This document shows positions 27,440-35,796 of a stretch of DNA of 42,949 nucleotides, one piece after another; the stretch's first letter is position 1; each line of letters starts with the position of its first letter. Position numbers and translations under genes: made by a program. Origin of the DNA: Halocatena pleomorpha (GTDB lineage Archaea > Halobacteriota > Halobacteria > Halobacteriales > Haloarculaceae); the NCBI RefSeq assembly GCF_003862495.1, contig NZ_RRCH01000038.1, positions 1 through 42,949 of the forward strand, read 5' to 3'. A model generated the notes under the pieces. It did not search any database. It saw only the letters and a program-made list of their open reading frames with translations, and was not told where the DNA came from.

Positions 27440-28390
27440 GTGTCTCCCTCACCAACTCGCTGGTTCCGAAAACGGATCCGATACGGCTATGAAGAGTGGC
27501 AAAAGAACGGACTTGCGGGTGCTCGAGAGGGGGCAGTGACTACGTGGAGGGCGGCGTTCCACGAACTGAATGAACAGTACATTCGTCGAATCGGGAACCC
27601 TGGTCACTCAATTTACGAACGCGAGTGGGATGTTCTCGTCGTGTTAGACGCGTGCCGAGTCGATCTCCTCCGGGAGGTTGCCGACGAATACGACTTTCTC
27701 GGTGAGATAGAGACGTTCTATTCGATCGCAAGCAAATCGTCCACGTGGATGGAGCGCAATTTCAAGGGCGAATACACGGAGAAGACGGCCAGTACCGCCT
27801 ACGTGACTGGTAATCCGTTTTCGAGGATGTTTTCAGGATCGGAATTCGCGTATTTCGATGAGGTCTGGCGGTATGCATGGGATGATGAGCTCCATACGAT
27901 CCCAGCACGGCCGTTAACCGATTCGGCGATCGACGTCTGGCGCAACGAATCCGTAGACCAAATGATCGTCCACTACATGCAACCTCACGTCCCGTTCGTG
28001 ACCGAACCGGAGCTAGGATCATACAAGGGTCCTGAGGACTTCGGTGATGGGTTCAATGATCTCTGGGATCAAGCCGGATACACGCTCTCAGCGGATCGTG
28101 TGTGGAACGCCTATCGGGACAACCTCCAATACGTGCTTGATGACGTCGAGTTGCTCCTAGAGAACCTCGATGCAAACCGAGTCGTGATCTCTGCTGATCA
28201 CGCCAACGCCTTCGGTGAGTTTGGATTTTGGGGTCATCCATCTTACATGCTGCTTCCCTCTATTAGGCAAGTGCCATGGAGCGTAACGACTGGGGTGGAC
28301 AATGGCGAATACGAGCCGACGATCGATCGCGTCGAAGAGATTGACGACGACGCGGTGACCGACCGACTTCGGGATCTGGGATACGTATAA
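27440..28390 (+). CDS. Alkaline-phosphatase-superfamily (sulfatase-like) protein
   Basis: A protein of about 316 residues of the AlkP/sulfatase superfamily, which cleaves or transfers phosphate or sulfate esters. The metal-binding start is VLVVLDACRVDLLRE (Asp about 70). A candidate nucleophile sits in ASKSSTWMERNF. HYMQPHVPF and VISADHANAFGEFGFWGHP supply the later His/Asp ligands. No clear signal peptide or membrane anchor is visible. The start is uncertain: there is no in-frame ATG, and a TATA-like tatatttta at 27364-27372 rules out the TTG at 27377, so I use GTG 27440 (TTG 27413 is an alternative). In this cluster it may modify or transfer phosphate groups of the surface polymer. Confidence 0.75.
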   Translation: MSPSPTRWFRKRIRYGYEEWQKNGLAGAREGAVTTWRAAFHELNEQYIRRIGNPGHSIYEREWDVLVVLDACRVDLLREVADEYDFLGEIETFYSIASKSSTWMERNFKGEYTEKTASTAYVTGNPFSRMFSGSEFAYFDEVWRYAWDDELHTIPARPLTDSAIDVWRNESVDQMIVHYMQPHVPFVTEPELGSYKGPEDFGDGFNDLWDQAGYTLSADRVWNAYRDNLQYVLDDVELLLENLDANRVVISADHANAFGEFGFWGHPSYMLLPSIRQVPWSVTTGVDNGEYEPTIDRVEEIDDDAVTDRLRDLGYV

Positions 28391-28471
28391 GTCACACACG
28401 ACCCAGTTGTTGCACCGTCAAGATCGAAACGAAAAAGATAATCAACAGGTCTCACTCACGTTCACGTACAG

Positions 28472-29983
28472 ATGCCGTCTCGCTCTGATTCTGGCCTTTA
28501 TTCCTCGCTTCGATCGGTGACGCGTGGTGCATCAGTGTTCGCGGTCGGGTCTGGGCTCAGCAAGGCGCTCGGATTCGTGTTTCAGCTGTTGTTGACCCGA
28601 GGATTGGGTGCTGAACTGTACGGTATCTACACGTATGGGTTCACGATCGCCATGTTCATTGTCAATTTCGCCGATCTCGGGACGAGCAAGGCGATTTTGA
28701 AGTTCGTCCCTCTGTATGAGGACGATCCCCGCAAGCAGAATCGACTGCTTGGTCTCGCGTCTCTGACCTCTCTTGGGGGAAGCGTCCTGTTAGGTGGAGG
28801 GGTGTACGTCTCTGCTCCCACGATAACTGAGCTGACGCTGAACAATCCGCTGCTCACCGACGTTTTGCGGCTCTTTGCTGTCTTCATCGTGTTCTATACA
28901 CTCATTAGAATCGTCAGCAGCGTGTTCCAGAGTGTTGAACGCCAAGCGTACAAGATGCTTTTAGAGAATGTCACTACACAGACGATCCGGATTCTCTTCG
29001 CCGGCATCGCGCTTGTCGTCGGGGCGTCCGTCGTCGGCGTTACGGCTGCCATCATCGTCGGGACCGTCCTGACATTCGGGATTGCAGCCGTGGTGTTTCT
29101 CTCTCGTACCTCATTCCATCCGACGCTTGGCGGCTCACGCGGAGACATTCGGGAGTTTTACGATGTCTCACTTCCACTGACGTTTTCGGATGTCGGACGG
29201 TTACTGTACCGACGGATCGACGTGTTGATGGTCGGATTTTTGCTTTCTGCGGGCAGTCGTGTTGGCGTCTACAACATCGCAACCGTACTCGCAAGCCTGC
29301 TCCGACTCCCACTCACCGGTTTTAATCAGCTGTTTCCTCCAATCGCCTCGCGGCTGTATTCGAACGGAGAGATCGAGGAACTCCAATCAGTGTACACGAT
29401 GGTGACCAGATGGACGTTCACGGTCTCGTTGCTTCCTGCGGCCGCCACGATCGTCTACGCGGAGGAACTGCTCGGGGTATTCGGGAACGCGTTCACTGCT
29501 GGTGTCACCGTGCTTCTATTGTTCGTCCTCGGTGAGCTGATGAACGCCCTCGCCGGTCCGAGCAATTACATGCTGATAATGACTGACCACCAGTACGTAT
29601 CGATGGTCAACGAGTGGGCGCTCGGCGTGTTCAACGTCGTTCTCAACTACCTGTTCATCAGCCGGTTCGGTCTCGTCGGTGCTGCGCTTGCGACGGTGAG
29701 TGTCCTGTCGGTGATCAACCTTGTCCGTGTCGTGGAGGTGTGGTATCTCGAAGGATTGATGCCGTATTCGCTGAAATTCTTCAAGCCGATTCTTGCCGGC
29801 CTCGGTGCCGGCGCTGTGATGTATGGCCTGAAAACGTTCCTTTCTGGATATCCCCTGCTCGTCATCGGTGGGGTTGTCGGCGGAATCGTCTTCGCGCTTG
29901 GATTGTTCGCACTCGGAATCGAACAAGAGGATAAGGAGTTTTTCGTCGAATCGATCCCTGCACTCGAATCCGTGTTGCCCTGA
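28472..29983 (+). CDS. Wzx-like polysaccharide flippase (MOP superfamily)
   Basis: A 503-residue membrane protein with about 12-14 hydrophobic segments. The N-terminus GASVFAVGSGLSKALGFVFQ, then LTRGLGAELYGIYTYGF, is characteristic of RfbX/Wzx/MVF-type exporters. It should flip a lipid-linked glycan across the membrane for polymerisation or ligation. The start is well defined (MPSRSDSGLYSS). A TATA-like agataat lies about 30 bp upstream at 28434-28442. It ends 3 bp from the convergent end of lipA. Confidence 0.9.
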   Translation: MPSRSDSGLYSSLRSVTRGASVFAVGSGLSKALGFVFQLLLTRGLGAELYGIYTYGFTIAMFIVNFADLGTSKAILKFVPLYEDDPRKQNRLLGLASLTSLGGSVLLGGGVYVSAPTITELTLNNPLLTDVLRLFAVFIVFYTLIRIVSSVFQSVERQAYKMLLENVTTQTIRILFAGIALVVGASVVGVTAAIIVGTVLTFGIAAVVFLSRTSFHPTLGGSRGDIREFYDVSLPLTFSDVGRLLYRRIDVLMVGFLLSAGSRVGVYNIATVLASLLRLPLTGFNQLFPPIASRLYSNGEIEELQSVYTMVTRWTFTVSLLPAAATIVYAEELLGVFGNAFTAGVTVLLLFVLGELMNALAGPSNYMLIMTDHQYVSMVNEWALGVFNVVLNYLFISRFGLVGAALATVSVLSVINLVRVVEVWYLEGLMPYSLKFFKPILAGLGAGAVMYGLKTFLSGYPLLVIGGVVGGIVFALGLFALGIEQEDKEFFVESIPALESVLP

Positions 29984-29986
29984 GCG

Positions 29987-30919
29987 TTACTCCGCGTCGA
30001 CGCCAGCAGTCCGTCTGGCCGCTTCAACGGATTTCCCTTCGCGGAGAACGGCTTCAACGAACAGCTCACCAGCACGATAGGACGACCGCACAAGCGGGCC
30101 GCTCGCACAGTAGAGAAATCCGAACTCCTCGTGTGCTATCTGTTGCCATGTCGAAAACTTGTCTGGATGAACATGCTCGCTCACTTCGAGGTGGCTTCGA
30201 GACGGTTGGAGATACTGACCGAACGTCACGATATCGACACCGATCTCGCGGAGATCGCCCATCGTCTGGTAGATCTCGTGGTCGTACTCTCCGATACCGA
30301 GCATGAGCGATGTCTTGGTATGGATATCGGATGTCTCACTCACCTGTTCAAGCACAGACAACGACTGTTCATAGCCAGCCCGCCGATCCCGAACCGGCCA
30401 CTGGAGCCGTTCGACCGTCTCGATGTTGTGGGCGATCACATCCGGCTCGGCGTCGATGATCTTCTCGACGCAGTCGGATTCTCCGCGGAAGTCGGGAACG
30501 AGTACTTCGACCACCGTCTCGGGGTGGTGAGTTTTGATCTCCTCGATCGTTCGAGCGAAATGTCCAGCTCCCTGATCAGGGAGATCATCCCGGTCGACGG
30601 AGGTGAGAACGACGTACTCCAATCCGATCTCCGCGATCGCGCTGGCGACGTTCGCCGGCTCATCTGGATCGAGCGGCTCCATTCCTCCGGTCTTCACGTC
30701 ACAGAAGTTACATCCCCGTGAGCACCGATCACCCATGAGCATGATCGTCGCGGTCCCTGGTCCCTCGCGGCCGCTCCAACACTCACCCAGATTCGGACAG
30801 TTTGCCTCCTCACACACCGTGTGGAGATCGTGATCTCGGAGCACCTGTTTGATCTCAGTGAAGCGCCGACCCGACGGCGGACGCATCTTCAACCAATCGG
30901 GCTTGCGCGCGCGACTCAT
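29987..30919 (-). CDS. lipA: Lipoyl synthase
   Basis: A 310-residue radical-SAM enzyme that inserts two sulfurs into octanoylated E2 lysines to make lipoate. The auxiliary cluster CEEANCPNLGEC (Cys36, Cys41, Cys47) and the radical-SAM cluster CSRGCNFC (Cys66, Cys70, Cys73) are both intact. The closing serine motif is in RSSYRAGE. It supplies the cofactor for E2 at 18651-20096, encoded on the same strand. A minus-strand TATA-like ttttaat at about 30942-30950 gives a leaderless start. No lipoate ligase or octanoyltransferase gene is adjacent. Confidence 0.97.
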   Translation of the reverse strand: MSRARKPDWLKMRPPSGRRFTEIKQVLRDHDLHTVCEEANCPNLGECWSGREGPGTATIMLMGDRCSRGCNFCDVKTGGMEPLDPDEPANVASAIAEIGLEYVVLTSVDRDDLPDQGAGHFARTIEEIKTHHPETVVEVLVPDFRGESDCVEKIIDAEPDVIAHNIETVERLQWPVRDRRAGYEQSLSVLEQVSETSDIHTKTSLMLGIGEYDHEIYQTMGDLREIGVDIVTFGQYLQPSRSHLEVSEHVHPDKFSTWQQIAHEEFGFLYCASGPLVRSSYRAGELFVEAVLREGKSVEAARRTAGVDAE

Positions 30920-30941
30920 AACCGAAGGGACGACCGTCCGT

Positions 30942-30950
30942 GATTAAAAT
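30942..30950 (-). promoter_or_regulatory. TATA box of lipA
   Basis: Minus-strand attttaat about 25-30 bp upstream of the lipA ATG at 30919. It is divergent from the MATE gene promoter in the same 100 bp intergenic region. Confidence 0.5.
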
Positions 30951-30980
30951 CTGTGGTTCACAATTTTCATAACAATTAGA

Positions 30981-31010
30981 TTACATAAATATTATCAATG
31001 TATTATGTGA
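30981..31010 (+). promoter_or_regulatory. AT-rich inverted repeat over the MATE gene promoter
   Basis: Left arm TTACATAA (30981-30988) and right arm TTATGTGA (31003-31010) match at 7 of 8 positions with a 14-base spacer containing the TATA-like ataaatatta. A repressor bound here would occlude TBP. The same right-arm octamer also occurs at 10857-10864. Confidence 0.4.
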
Positions 31011-31020
31011 ATACTGGTTA

Positions 31021-32496
31021 ATGTTCAACATCAATAACGAAGATATAACACAAGGATCGTTGGCACGGGGGTTGTTGGTGTTATCAGGCCCGTTGTTGGT
31101 CCAGAATATAGTGCAAGTAATCCAGCAAGTGGTCGATCTGTTTTGGGTCGGGCGGTTGAGTAGCGACGCGGTCGCGGCGATCGGCTTTACGATGCCGCTC
31201 ATCTCGGTCGTTTCTTCCGTGGTGTTGGTCATGCCGTTCGTCGGAACACAGGTGTTGGTTTCACAACGCGTCGGTAGCGAACACTGGTCCGGTGCTCGCC
31301 GGGGATTGTTCACAGGGCTAGTCGTTTCGGTCGGTACTGGACTCGTCCTCGGCGTGGTTGCATTCGTCGGGGCGCGTCCATTCTTCGAACTGCTCATGAG
31401 TGTCCGTCCTGGCTCTGTGTCATCCCAGGTCGTCGATCTCGCAGTGGCGTATTTCGGTGTCTTCGCCGCCGGTGTGTGGATCGCGGGCGTCTCCGATACG
31501 ACAGAAGCCGCGTTCATCGGATGGGGTGATTCTCGGGCAGCGCTGTACATGAACGTCATCGCCCTCTCGGTGAACATGATCCTCGATCCGATCTTGATCT
31601 TCGGCTTTTACGATAATCCGTTGTTCGTGGGGCTCGGATTGACGGGGCTCCAGTCGGCAGCAGCGTCGATGACGCAGTTCAGTGGCGTCGGCATCGCTGG
31701 CGCTGCGCTGTCGACGCTCGTCGGATACGGTGTCGGCGGGGCAACCGGACTGGCGTTGATCGCACGCGGTCGCAACGACGGTATGCTTTCGCGGGCCGCC
31801 GTTGGGATCGACATGGGCACAGTTCGTGAACTTGTGGACATCGGTGTCCCGGCCGGTGGTCAGTCCATCTTGAAACAAGGTGTAGAGCTGGCATTGATTC
31901 TGGTCGTTTTCCGTGCGGCTGGAAGTGCCGGTCTTGCAGCCTACATCGTCGGTTACCGGGTTGCGAGCATCGCCGTCATTCCATCGAGAAGCCTCCAACA
32001 GGCCGCCCAGAGCATCATCGGGCAGAATCTCGGCGCGGGAGCGACTGACCGCGCGCGTCGAACCACGTGGATCGGCGTCGGGATTGCCGGCGGCACACTC
32101 GCTTTCATCGGACTCGCACAGTTGGCCATCCCAGAAACGATCGCCACCCTGTTCGTCCCCTCGCTGTCGTCGACCGCGACGCATCTCGCCGTCGAGTATC
32201 TCGCCATTCTCGCGTACGGCTACCCGGCGATCGGTGCTGTGTATCTCTTTCAAGCCGGGTTCAACGGCGCACGCCGTACCCAAACGAGTTTCGCGGCGAG
32301 CCTCCTCCAGTATTGGGGTGTGCGGCTTCCGATCGCAGTCGTCGGTGGGATCGTCCTCTCGTTGCAAGCATCGGGGGTGTTCTGGGCCGTCACGATCTCG
32401 AACATCGTCGCCGCTCTCGGGCTGGCTGGCTACTACCGCTACGCAACCGCAGAAGGGATGCTCGACCGAGCGGCCTACGCCGCAGCCGCTGACTAA
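31021..32496 (+). CDS. MATE-family multidrug/sodium antiporter
   Basis: A 491-residue NorM-like MATE transporter with about 12 hydrophobic segments. The start INNEDITQGSLARGLLVLSGPLLVQNIVQ and the segments VVDLFWVGRLSSDAVAAIGF and MPFVGTQVLVSQRVG are typical. The second repeat starts at RELVDIGVPAGGQSILKQG with GYRVASIAVIPSRSLQQAAQ. It exports cationic drugs or metabolites coupled to Na+ or H+ (family knowledge; substrate unknown). AT-rich upstream sequence with an imperfect operator-like repeat suggests controlled expression. It is divergent from lipA. Confidence 0.92.
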   Translation: MFNINNEDITQGSLARGLLVLSGPLLVQNIVQVIQQVVDLFWVGRLSSDAVAAIGFTMPLISVVSSVVLVMPFVGTQVLVSQRVGSEHWSGARRGLFTGLVVSVGTGLVLGVVAFVGARPFFELLMSVRPGSVSSQVVDLAVAYFGVFAAGVWIAGVSDTTEAAFIGWGDSRAALYMNVIALSVNMILDPILIFGFYDNPLFVGLGLTGLQSAAASMTQFSGVGIAGAALSTLVGYGVGGATGLALIARGRNDGMLSRAAVGIDMGTVRELVDIGVPAGGQSILKQGVELALILVVFRAAGSAGLAAYIVGYRVASIAVIPSRSLQQAAQSIIGQNLGAGATDRARRTTWIGVGIAGGTLAFIGLAQLAIPETIATLFVPSLSSTATHLAVEYLAILAYGYPAIGAVYLFQAGFNGARRTQTSFAASLLQYWGVRLPIAVVGGIVLSLQASGVFWAVTISNIVAALGLAGYYRYATAEGMLDRAAYAAAAD

Positions 32497-32626
32497 CCGC
32501 GCGGACGCTCTCACGGCGTTTCTACTCACCGTGGGTAGCCACAATGCTTATTCGTCGACGGCACAACCATCGAATGGCTCACAGGAAACGCAGCCGAATA
32601 TCCTCTCCGTAGAACAGAGAACGCCT

Positions 32627-33379
32627 GTGTCAAACGGTTCGTTCACCGAAACTGATCGATCGCGACCGATCGAAGCGGACGCTTTCGTTAGCATGTACGA
32701 AGAGATCTTGGCGTCGAACGGTCTCCGGATCCAGTGGTCGTTCGATGTCCGTGGCGAAACGATCGCAGTGTTGTATTCGGCTGATAACTCCAATCACAAG
32801 CAGCGGAGGACGGCGTTTGTCGACGCATTTATCGAGTTAACACGACGGACTGGTGGGTCCGGTTGGGATCTCCACTTCGTCGTGGCACTGTCTGAGGGGG
32901 CGTCCTACGAGTGGACCCTGACTGACGATCACGCCCGCGAGTATCTCCACGGAGAACTGTCTCGTGAGGAGTTGCTCGAAACGATCGACGAAACAGTCGA
33001 ACGGGACGATAACAGGGGAGCCGGAGAGCCAGATGACGATCGGGATACCGATACCGATACTGATACTGATACTGATACCGATTCAGGGGCGGTCGCGGCC
33101 GATTTTTCGGTTCGGGTTCGCTATGAACGGGAATGGAGTGGTGTCGTCGGTAGTGGTGAGCGATCCCGGTCCGTAGATGGAACCGGGTCGGAAACGATCG
33201 CTATCGAGGACGACCATCCGGTCATGATCATCGCGACCGTACAGAAACTTGACGACAGCCCTGAGACACTCACGGTTCAAATTTTGGCGGATGGCGAGGT
33301 TCGAAAGGGCACCGCAACCGACGCGAAGTACGGCGTTGCGTCGGTTAGCTACACTCCGCAGTCGGCCCGATTGGAGTGA
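32627..33379 (+). CDS. Two-part unknown protein with Asp-Thr repeat linker
   Basis: A protein of about 250 residues. The frame is open far upstream only because it shadows the MATE gene; I start at GTG 32627 (VSNGSFTETDRSRP), an in-frame start after the end of MATE. The N-terminal half (to about residue 125) is an alpha/beta segment with SMYEEILASNGLRIQWSFD and GGSGWDLHFVVAL. An Asp/Thr linker of six GATACY units follows. The C-terminal half (residues 160-250) looks like a beta-sandwich (VRVRYEREWSG, TVQILADGEVRKGTATD, YGVASVSYTP), similar to MmpS-like haloarchaeal domains (weak). It has no signal peptide, so it is probably cytoplasmic. It sits 60 bp before the helicase gene. I do not recognise a function. 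Confidence 0.6.
   Translation: MSNGSFTETDRSRPIEADAFVSMYEEILASNGLRIQWSFDVRGETIAVLYSADNSNHKQRRTAFVDAFIELTRRTGGSGWDLHFVVALSEGASYEWTLTDDHAREYLHGELSREELLETIDETVERDDNRGAGEPDDDRDTDTDTDTDTDTDSGAVAADFSVRVRYEREWSGVVGSGERSRSVDGTGSETIAIEDDHPVMIIATVQKLDDSPETLTVQILADGEVRKGTATDAKYGVASVSYTPQSARLE
33044..33079 (+). repeat. (GATACY)6 hexanucleotide repeat
   Basis: Six tandem units, alternating GATACC and GATACT, encoding Asp-Thr pairs. The near-identical units at the DNA level allow in-frame length variation of the linker. Confidence 0.85.
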
Positions 33380-33439
33380 AGACTCCCCCCGCCAGACAGA
33401 GAAAGAAATCCATTTGGTCCGTCGGATCCGTCCTTCGCT

Positions 33440-35773
33440 GTGAACGTCGCAGAGCGGATCCCGGAGTTCGCCGGTGCCTTCCCCTTCGATTCGTTCAATC
33501 GGATGCAAACAGAGGCGCTGCCGGCGATTTTAGAACGCGAGGAGAACGTCGTCGTCAGTGCCCCGACGGCGTCGGGAAAGACCGCGTTAGCCGAACTCGC
33601 CATCTGCAAGACGCTCAAAGCGGCTGGCACGGCGTTGTTTCTCGCTCCGCTTCGTGCGCTCACGAACGAGAAAGAACGCGAATGGGAACGGTTTGAGGAA
33701 CTCGGCTACTCGGTGTACGTCGTCACGGGCGAGCGTGATTTTAATTCTCGAAAAGCAGAACGCGCGGACATCCTCGTGATGACGCCGGAAAAGGCCGATT
33801 CCGCAACCCGGAAACACGATTCATCCAGATACCAGTTCATCCGGAACGTCGACTGTTGTGTTATTGACGAGGTGCATCTGCTTGATTCGGATCGGCGGGG
33901 CAGCGTCCTTGAGGTGACAGTTGCGCGCCTTCGCCGGCTCTGTGACCCGCGTATCGTCGCCCTCTCGGCCACGATGCCGAACGTCGACGACGTGGCTGGC
34001 TGGCTCGACGCCGTTCCGGAAACAACGTTCCAGTTTGGAGAGGACTACCGGCCGATCCCCCTCTCTGCGGAGGTTCGGACGTACACTCACGGCGACAATC
34101 CGTTTGCTGACAAGTACCGCCGGCTGTACCGCGCGCTCGATCTGGCCGAGCCACACATCCGTGACGGTGGGCAGGCGCTCATGTTCGTCGCCTCCCGGCA
34201 GGACACGCGCCAAGCCGCGGAGAAAGCCCGAGACGAACTGGCATCCCGAGATGTTCCGATCGGCGCACGCGGCGAATACGACTTTCACACTGAAACCCAA
34301 ACGCTCACGAACGATACTCTTCGAAAGTCCGTGCTTGACGGCGTCGCGTTTCACCACGCCGGGCTGTCCCGAGAGGACAAAACTCACGTCGAGCAGTGGT
34401 TTCGTCGGGGTGATATACAGCTGTTGTTCTCGACTTCGACGCTCGCGTGGGGCGTGAATCTCCCCGCCCGTTGTGTCGTCATTCGGGACACGAAGCTTCA
34501 CGATCCACTCGAAGGGGAAGTCGACATGAGTCCGCTCGACGTGCTCCAAATGCTCGGACGAGCGGGCAGACCGGGCTACGACGACGCCGGCTACGCCTAC
34601 GTGGTTTGCGATCGAGCGGACGCTGAGAGCTATCGCACGCTGTTACAGGACGGAACGCCGATCGAATCCAGACTCGCGGACGATCTCGCTACCCATCTCA
34701 ACGCCGAGATCGCGCTCGGCACGATCGGTGATCTCAACGACGTGATGGAGTGGCTCGAAACCACGTTTTACTTCGTGCGCGCTCGACGCGCATCGACGTA
34801 CGATTCAGGGGAGCAACTCCGGGACACCGCACGCGAGACACTCTCTTCGCTCGTCACCGATGGGTTCGTGAAGACCGACGAACGCCACATCGAACCCACG
34901 CCGCTGGGGCAGCTCACCTCCCGCTACTACCTCCGGCTCGACACCGCCGCCCGGTTCGACACGCTCTGTAAGCGCGACGCGGTGACTGAAGCCGACGTGT
35001 TGGAGACGGTTGCCGGCGCGACAGAATTCGACAGCGTCAGTGCTCGGCAGAGCGAGCGAGAGGCCATCTCTGCCGTCGTATCGGGGCGTACGTCGCTTTC
35101 GGAACCCAGCCACCGTAAGGTGTTGGCGATCCTTAAATCGAGTACGACTGGCTCGACGCCGTCAGAACTGCAGAGCGACGCGTGGGTGATCCGGCACAAC
35201 GCGCTCCGGCTATTGGGAGCACTCCGGACGTTTCTCGATCGATTTGCTGATCCGCCCGCGGCGAACGTGGCGCGTCGTGTCGAGGCACGCGTCGAGAACG
35301 CAATCAGCACCGAAGCCGTCGGGTTGACCGCGATCGACGGCGTCGGATCCGGCCGAGCCAAAACCCTCGCGAGGGCAGGGTTGTCGACACCAGCAGATGT
35401 CATTGAAACGGGTGTCGACGGACTCATCGACGCCGGACTCTCAAAAGGAGTTGCGAAACGAGTCCTCGATAGCGCCCGTGAGCTTCCTGCTGTCGCCATC
35501 AAGTGGGGTGCGTTTCCCGACGCTATTCCGGCCGGAGAGAACGACGTTCGTGAGGTCACCGTCACGACAACCGCCGGAACCGCCCGAGCGACCGTCGCGG
35601 TCACCGTCAACGGCGTGTCGATGATGGATACGAGCACGTATCTCGGGGAAACCACCGTTCCTGTCGGGGTGTTCGGTGGCGACGCGGACGAACTGGAGTA
35701 CACCATCACCGTGGCGTTTCCCGAGTTGCCCCTCGTTCCGATCACGGAATCGAAAACCGTGCGTGTCGTGTGA
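33440..35773 (+). CDS. Ski2/Hel308-like superfamily 2 helicase with Brr2-like C-terminus
   Basis: A 777-residue superfamily-2 helicase starting at GTG 33440. RecA domain 1 has motif I APTASGKT (41-48), APLRALTNEKE, DEVH (143-146) and LSATMPN (175-181). RecA domain 2 has ALMFVASRQDT, STSTLAWGVNLPA and QMLGRAGRPG (370-379). A winged helix and a ratchet region follow, then a helix-hairpin-helix (LTAIDGVGSGRAKTLARAGL, about 635-655). The last 90 residues are beta-rich (EVTVTTTAGTARATVAVTVN...), like the Sec63 immunoglobulin domain of Brr2/ASCC3, which canonical Hel308 lacks. Probable DNA or RNA remodelling enzyme for repair or RNA processing. It is near, but on the opposite strand from, the next gene. 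Confidence 0.88.
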   Translation: MNVAERIPEFAGAFPFDSFNRMQTEALPAILEREENVVVSAPTASGKTALAELAICKTLKAAGTALFLAPLRALTNEKEREWERFEELGYSVYVVTGERDFNSRKAERADILVMTPEKADSATRKHDSSRYQFIRNVDCCVIDEVHLLDSDRRGSVLEVTVARLRRLCDPRIVALSATMPNVDDVAGWLDAVPETTFQFGEDYRPIPLSAEVRTYTHGDNPFADKYRRLYRALDLAEPHIRDGGQALMFVASRQDTRQAAEKARDELASRDVPIGARGEYDFHTETQTLTNDTLRKSVLDGVAFHHAGLSREDKTHVEQWFRRGDIQLLFSTSTLAWGVNLPARCVVIRDTKLHDPLEGEVDMSPLDVLQMLGRAGRPGYDDAGYAYVVCDRADAESYRTLLQDGTPIESRLADDLATHLNAEIALGTIGDLNDVMEWLETTFYFVRARRASTYDSGEQLRDTARETLSSLVTDGFVKTDERHIEPTPLGQLTSRYYLRLDTAARFDTLCKRDAVTEADVLETVAGATEFDSVSARQSEREAISAVVSGRTSLSEPSHRKVLAILKSSTTGSTPSELQSDAWVIRHNALRLLGALRTFLDRFADPPAANVARRVEARVENAISTEAVGLTAIDGVGSGRAKTLARAGLSTPADVIETGVDGLIDAGLSKGVAKRVLDSARELPAVAIKWGAFPDAIPAGENDVREVTVTTTAGTARATVAVTVNGVSMMDTSTYLGETTVPVGVFGGDADELEYTITVAFPELPLVPITESKTVRVV

Positions 35774-35796
35774 GCGCGCTCGTCGTGGTTGAGCGA

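Noticed and set aside
27306-27539. Small plus-strand frame upstream of the AlkP-like gene.
   Set aside because: Overlaps the real gene in another frame and has no promoter at leaderless distance.
31420-32544. Minus-strand 374-residue frame opposite the MATE gene.
   Set aside because: Antisense shadow, no recognisable domain.
31913-32626. N-terminal extension of the frame containing the two-part unknown protein.
   Set aside because: Overlaps the MATE gene in another frame and is Ser/Arg-rich shadow sequence; the real start is after the MATE stop.
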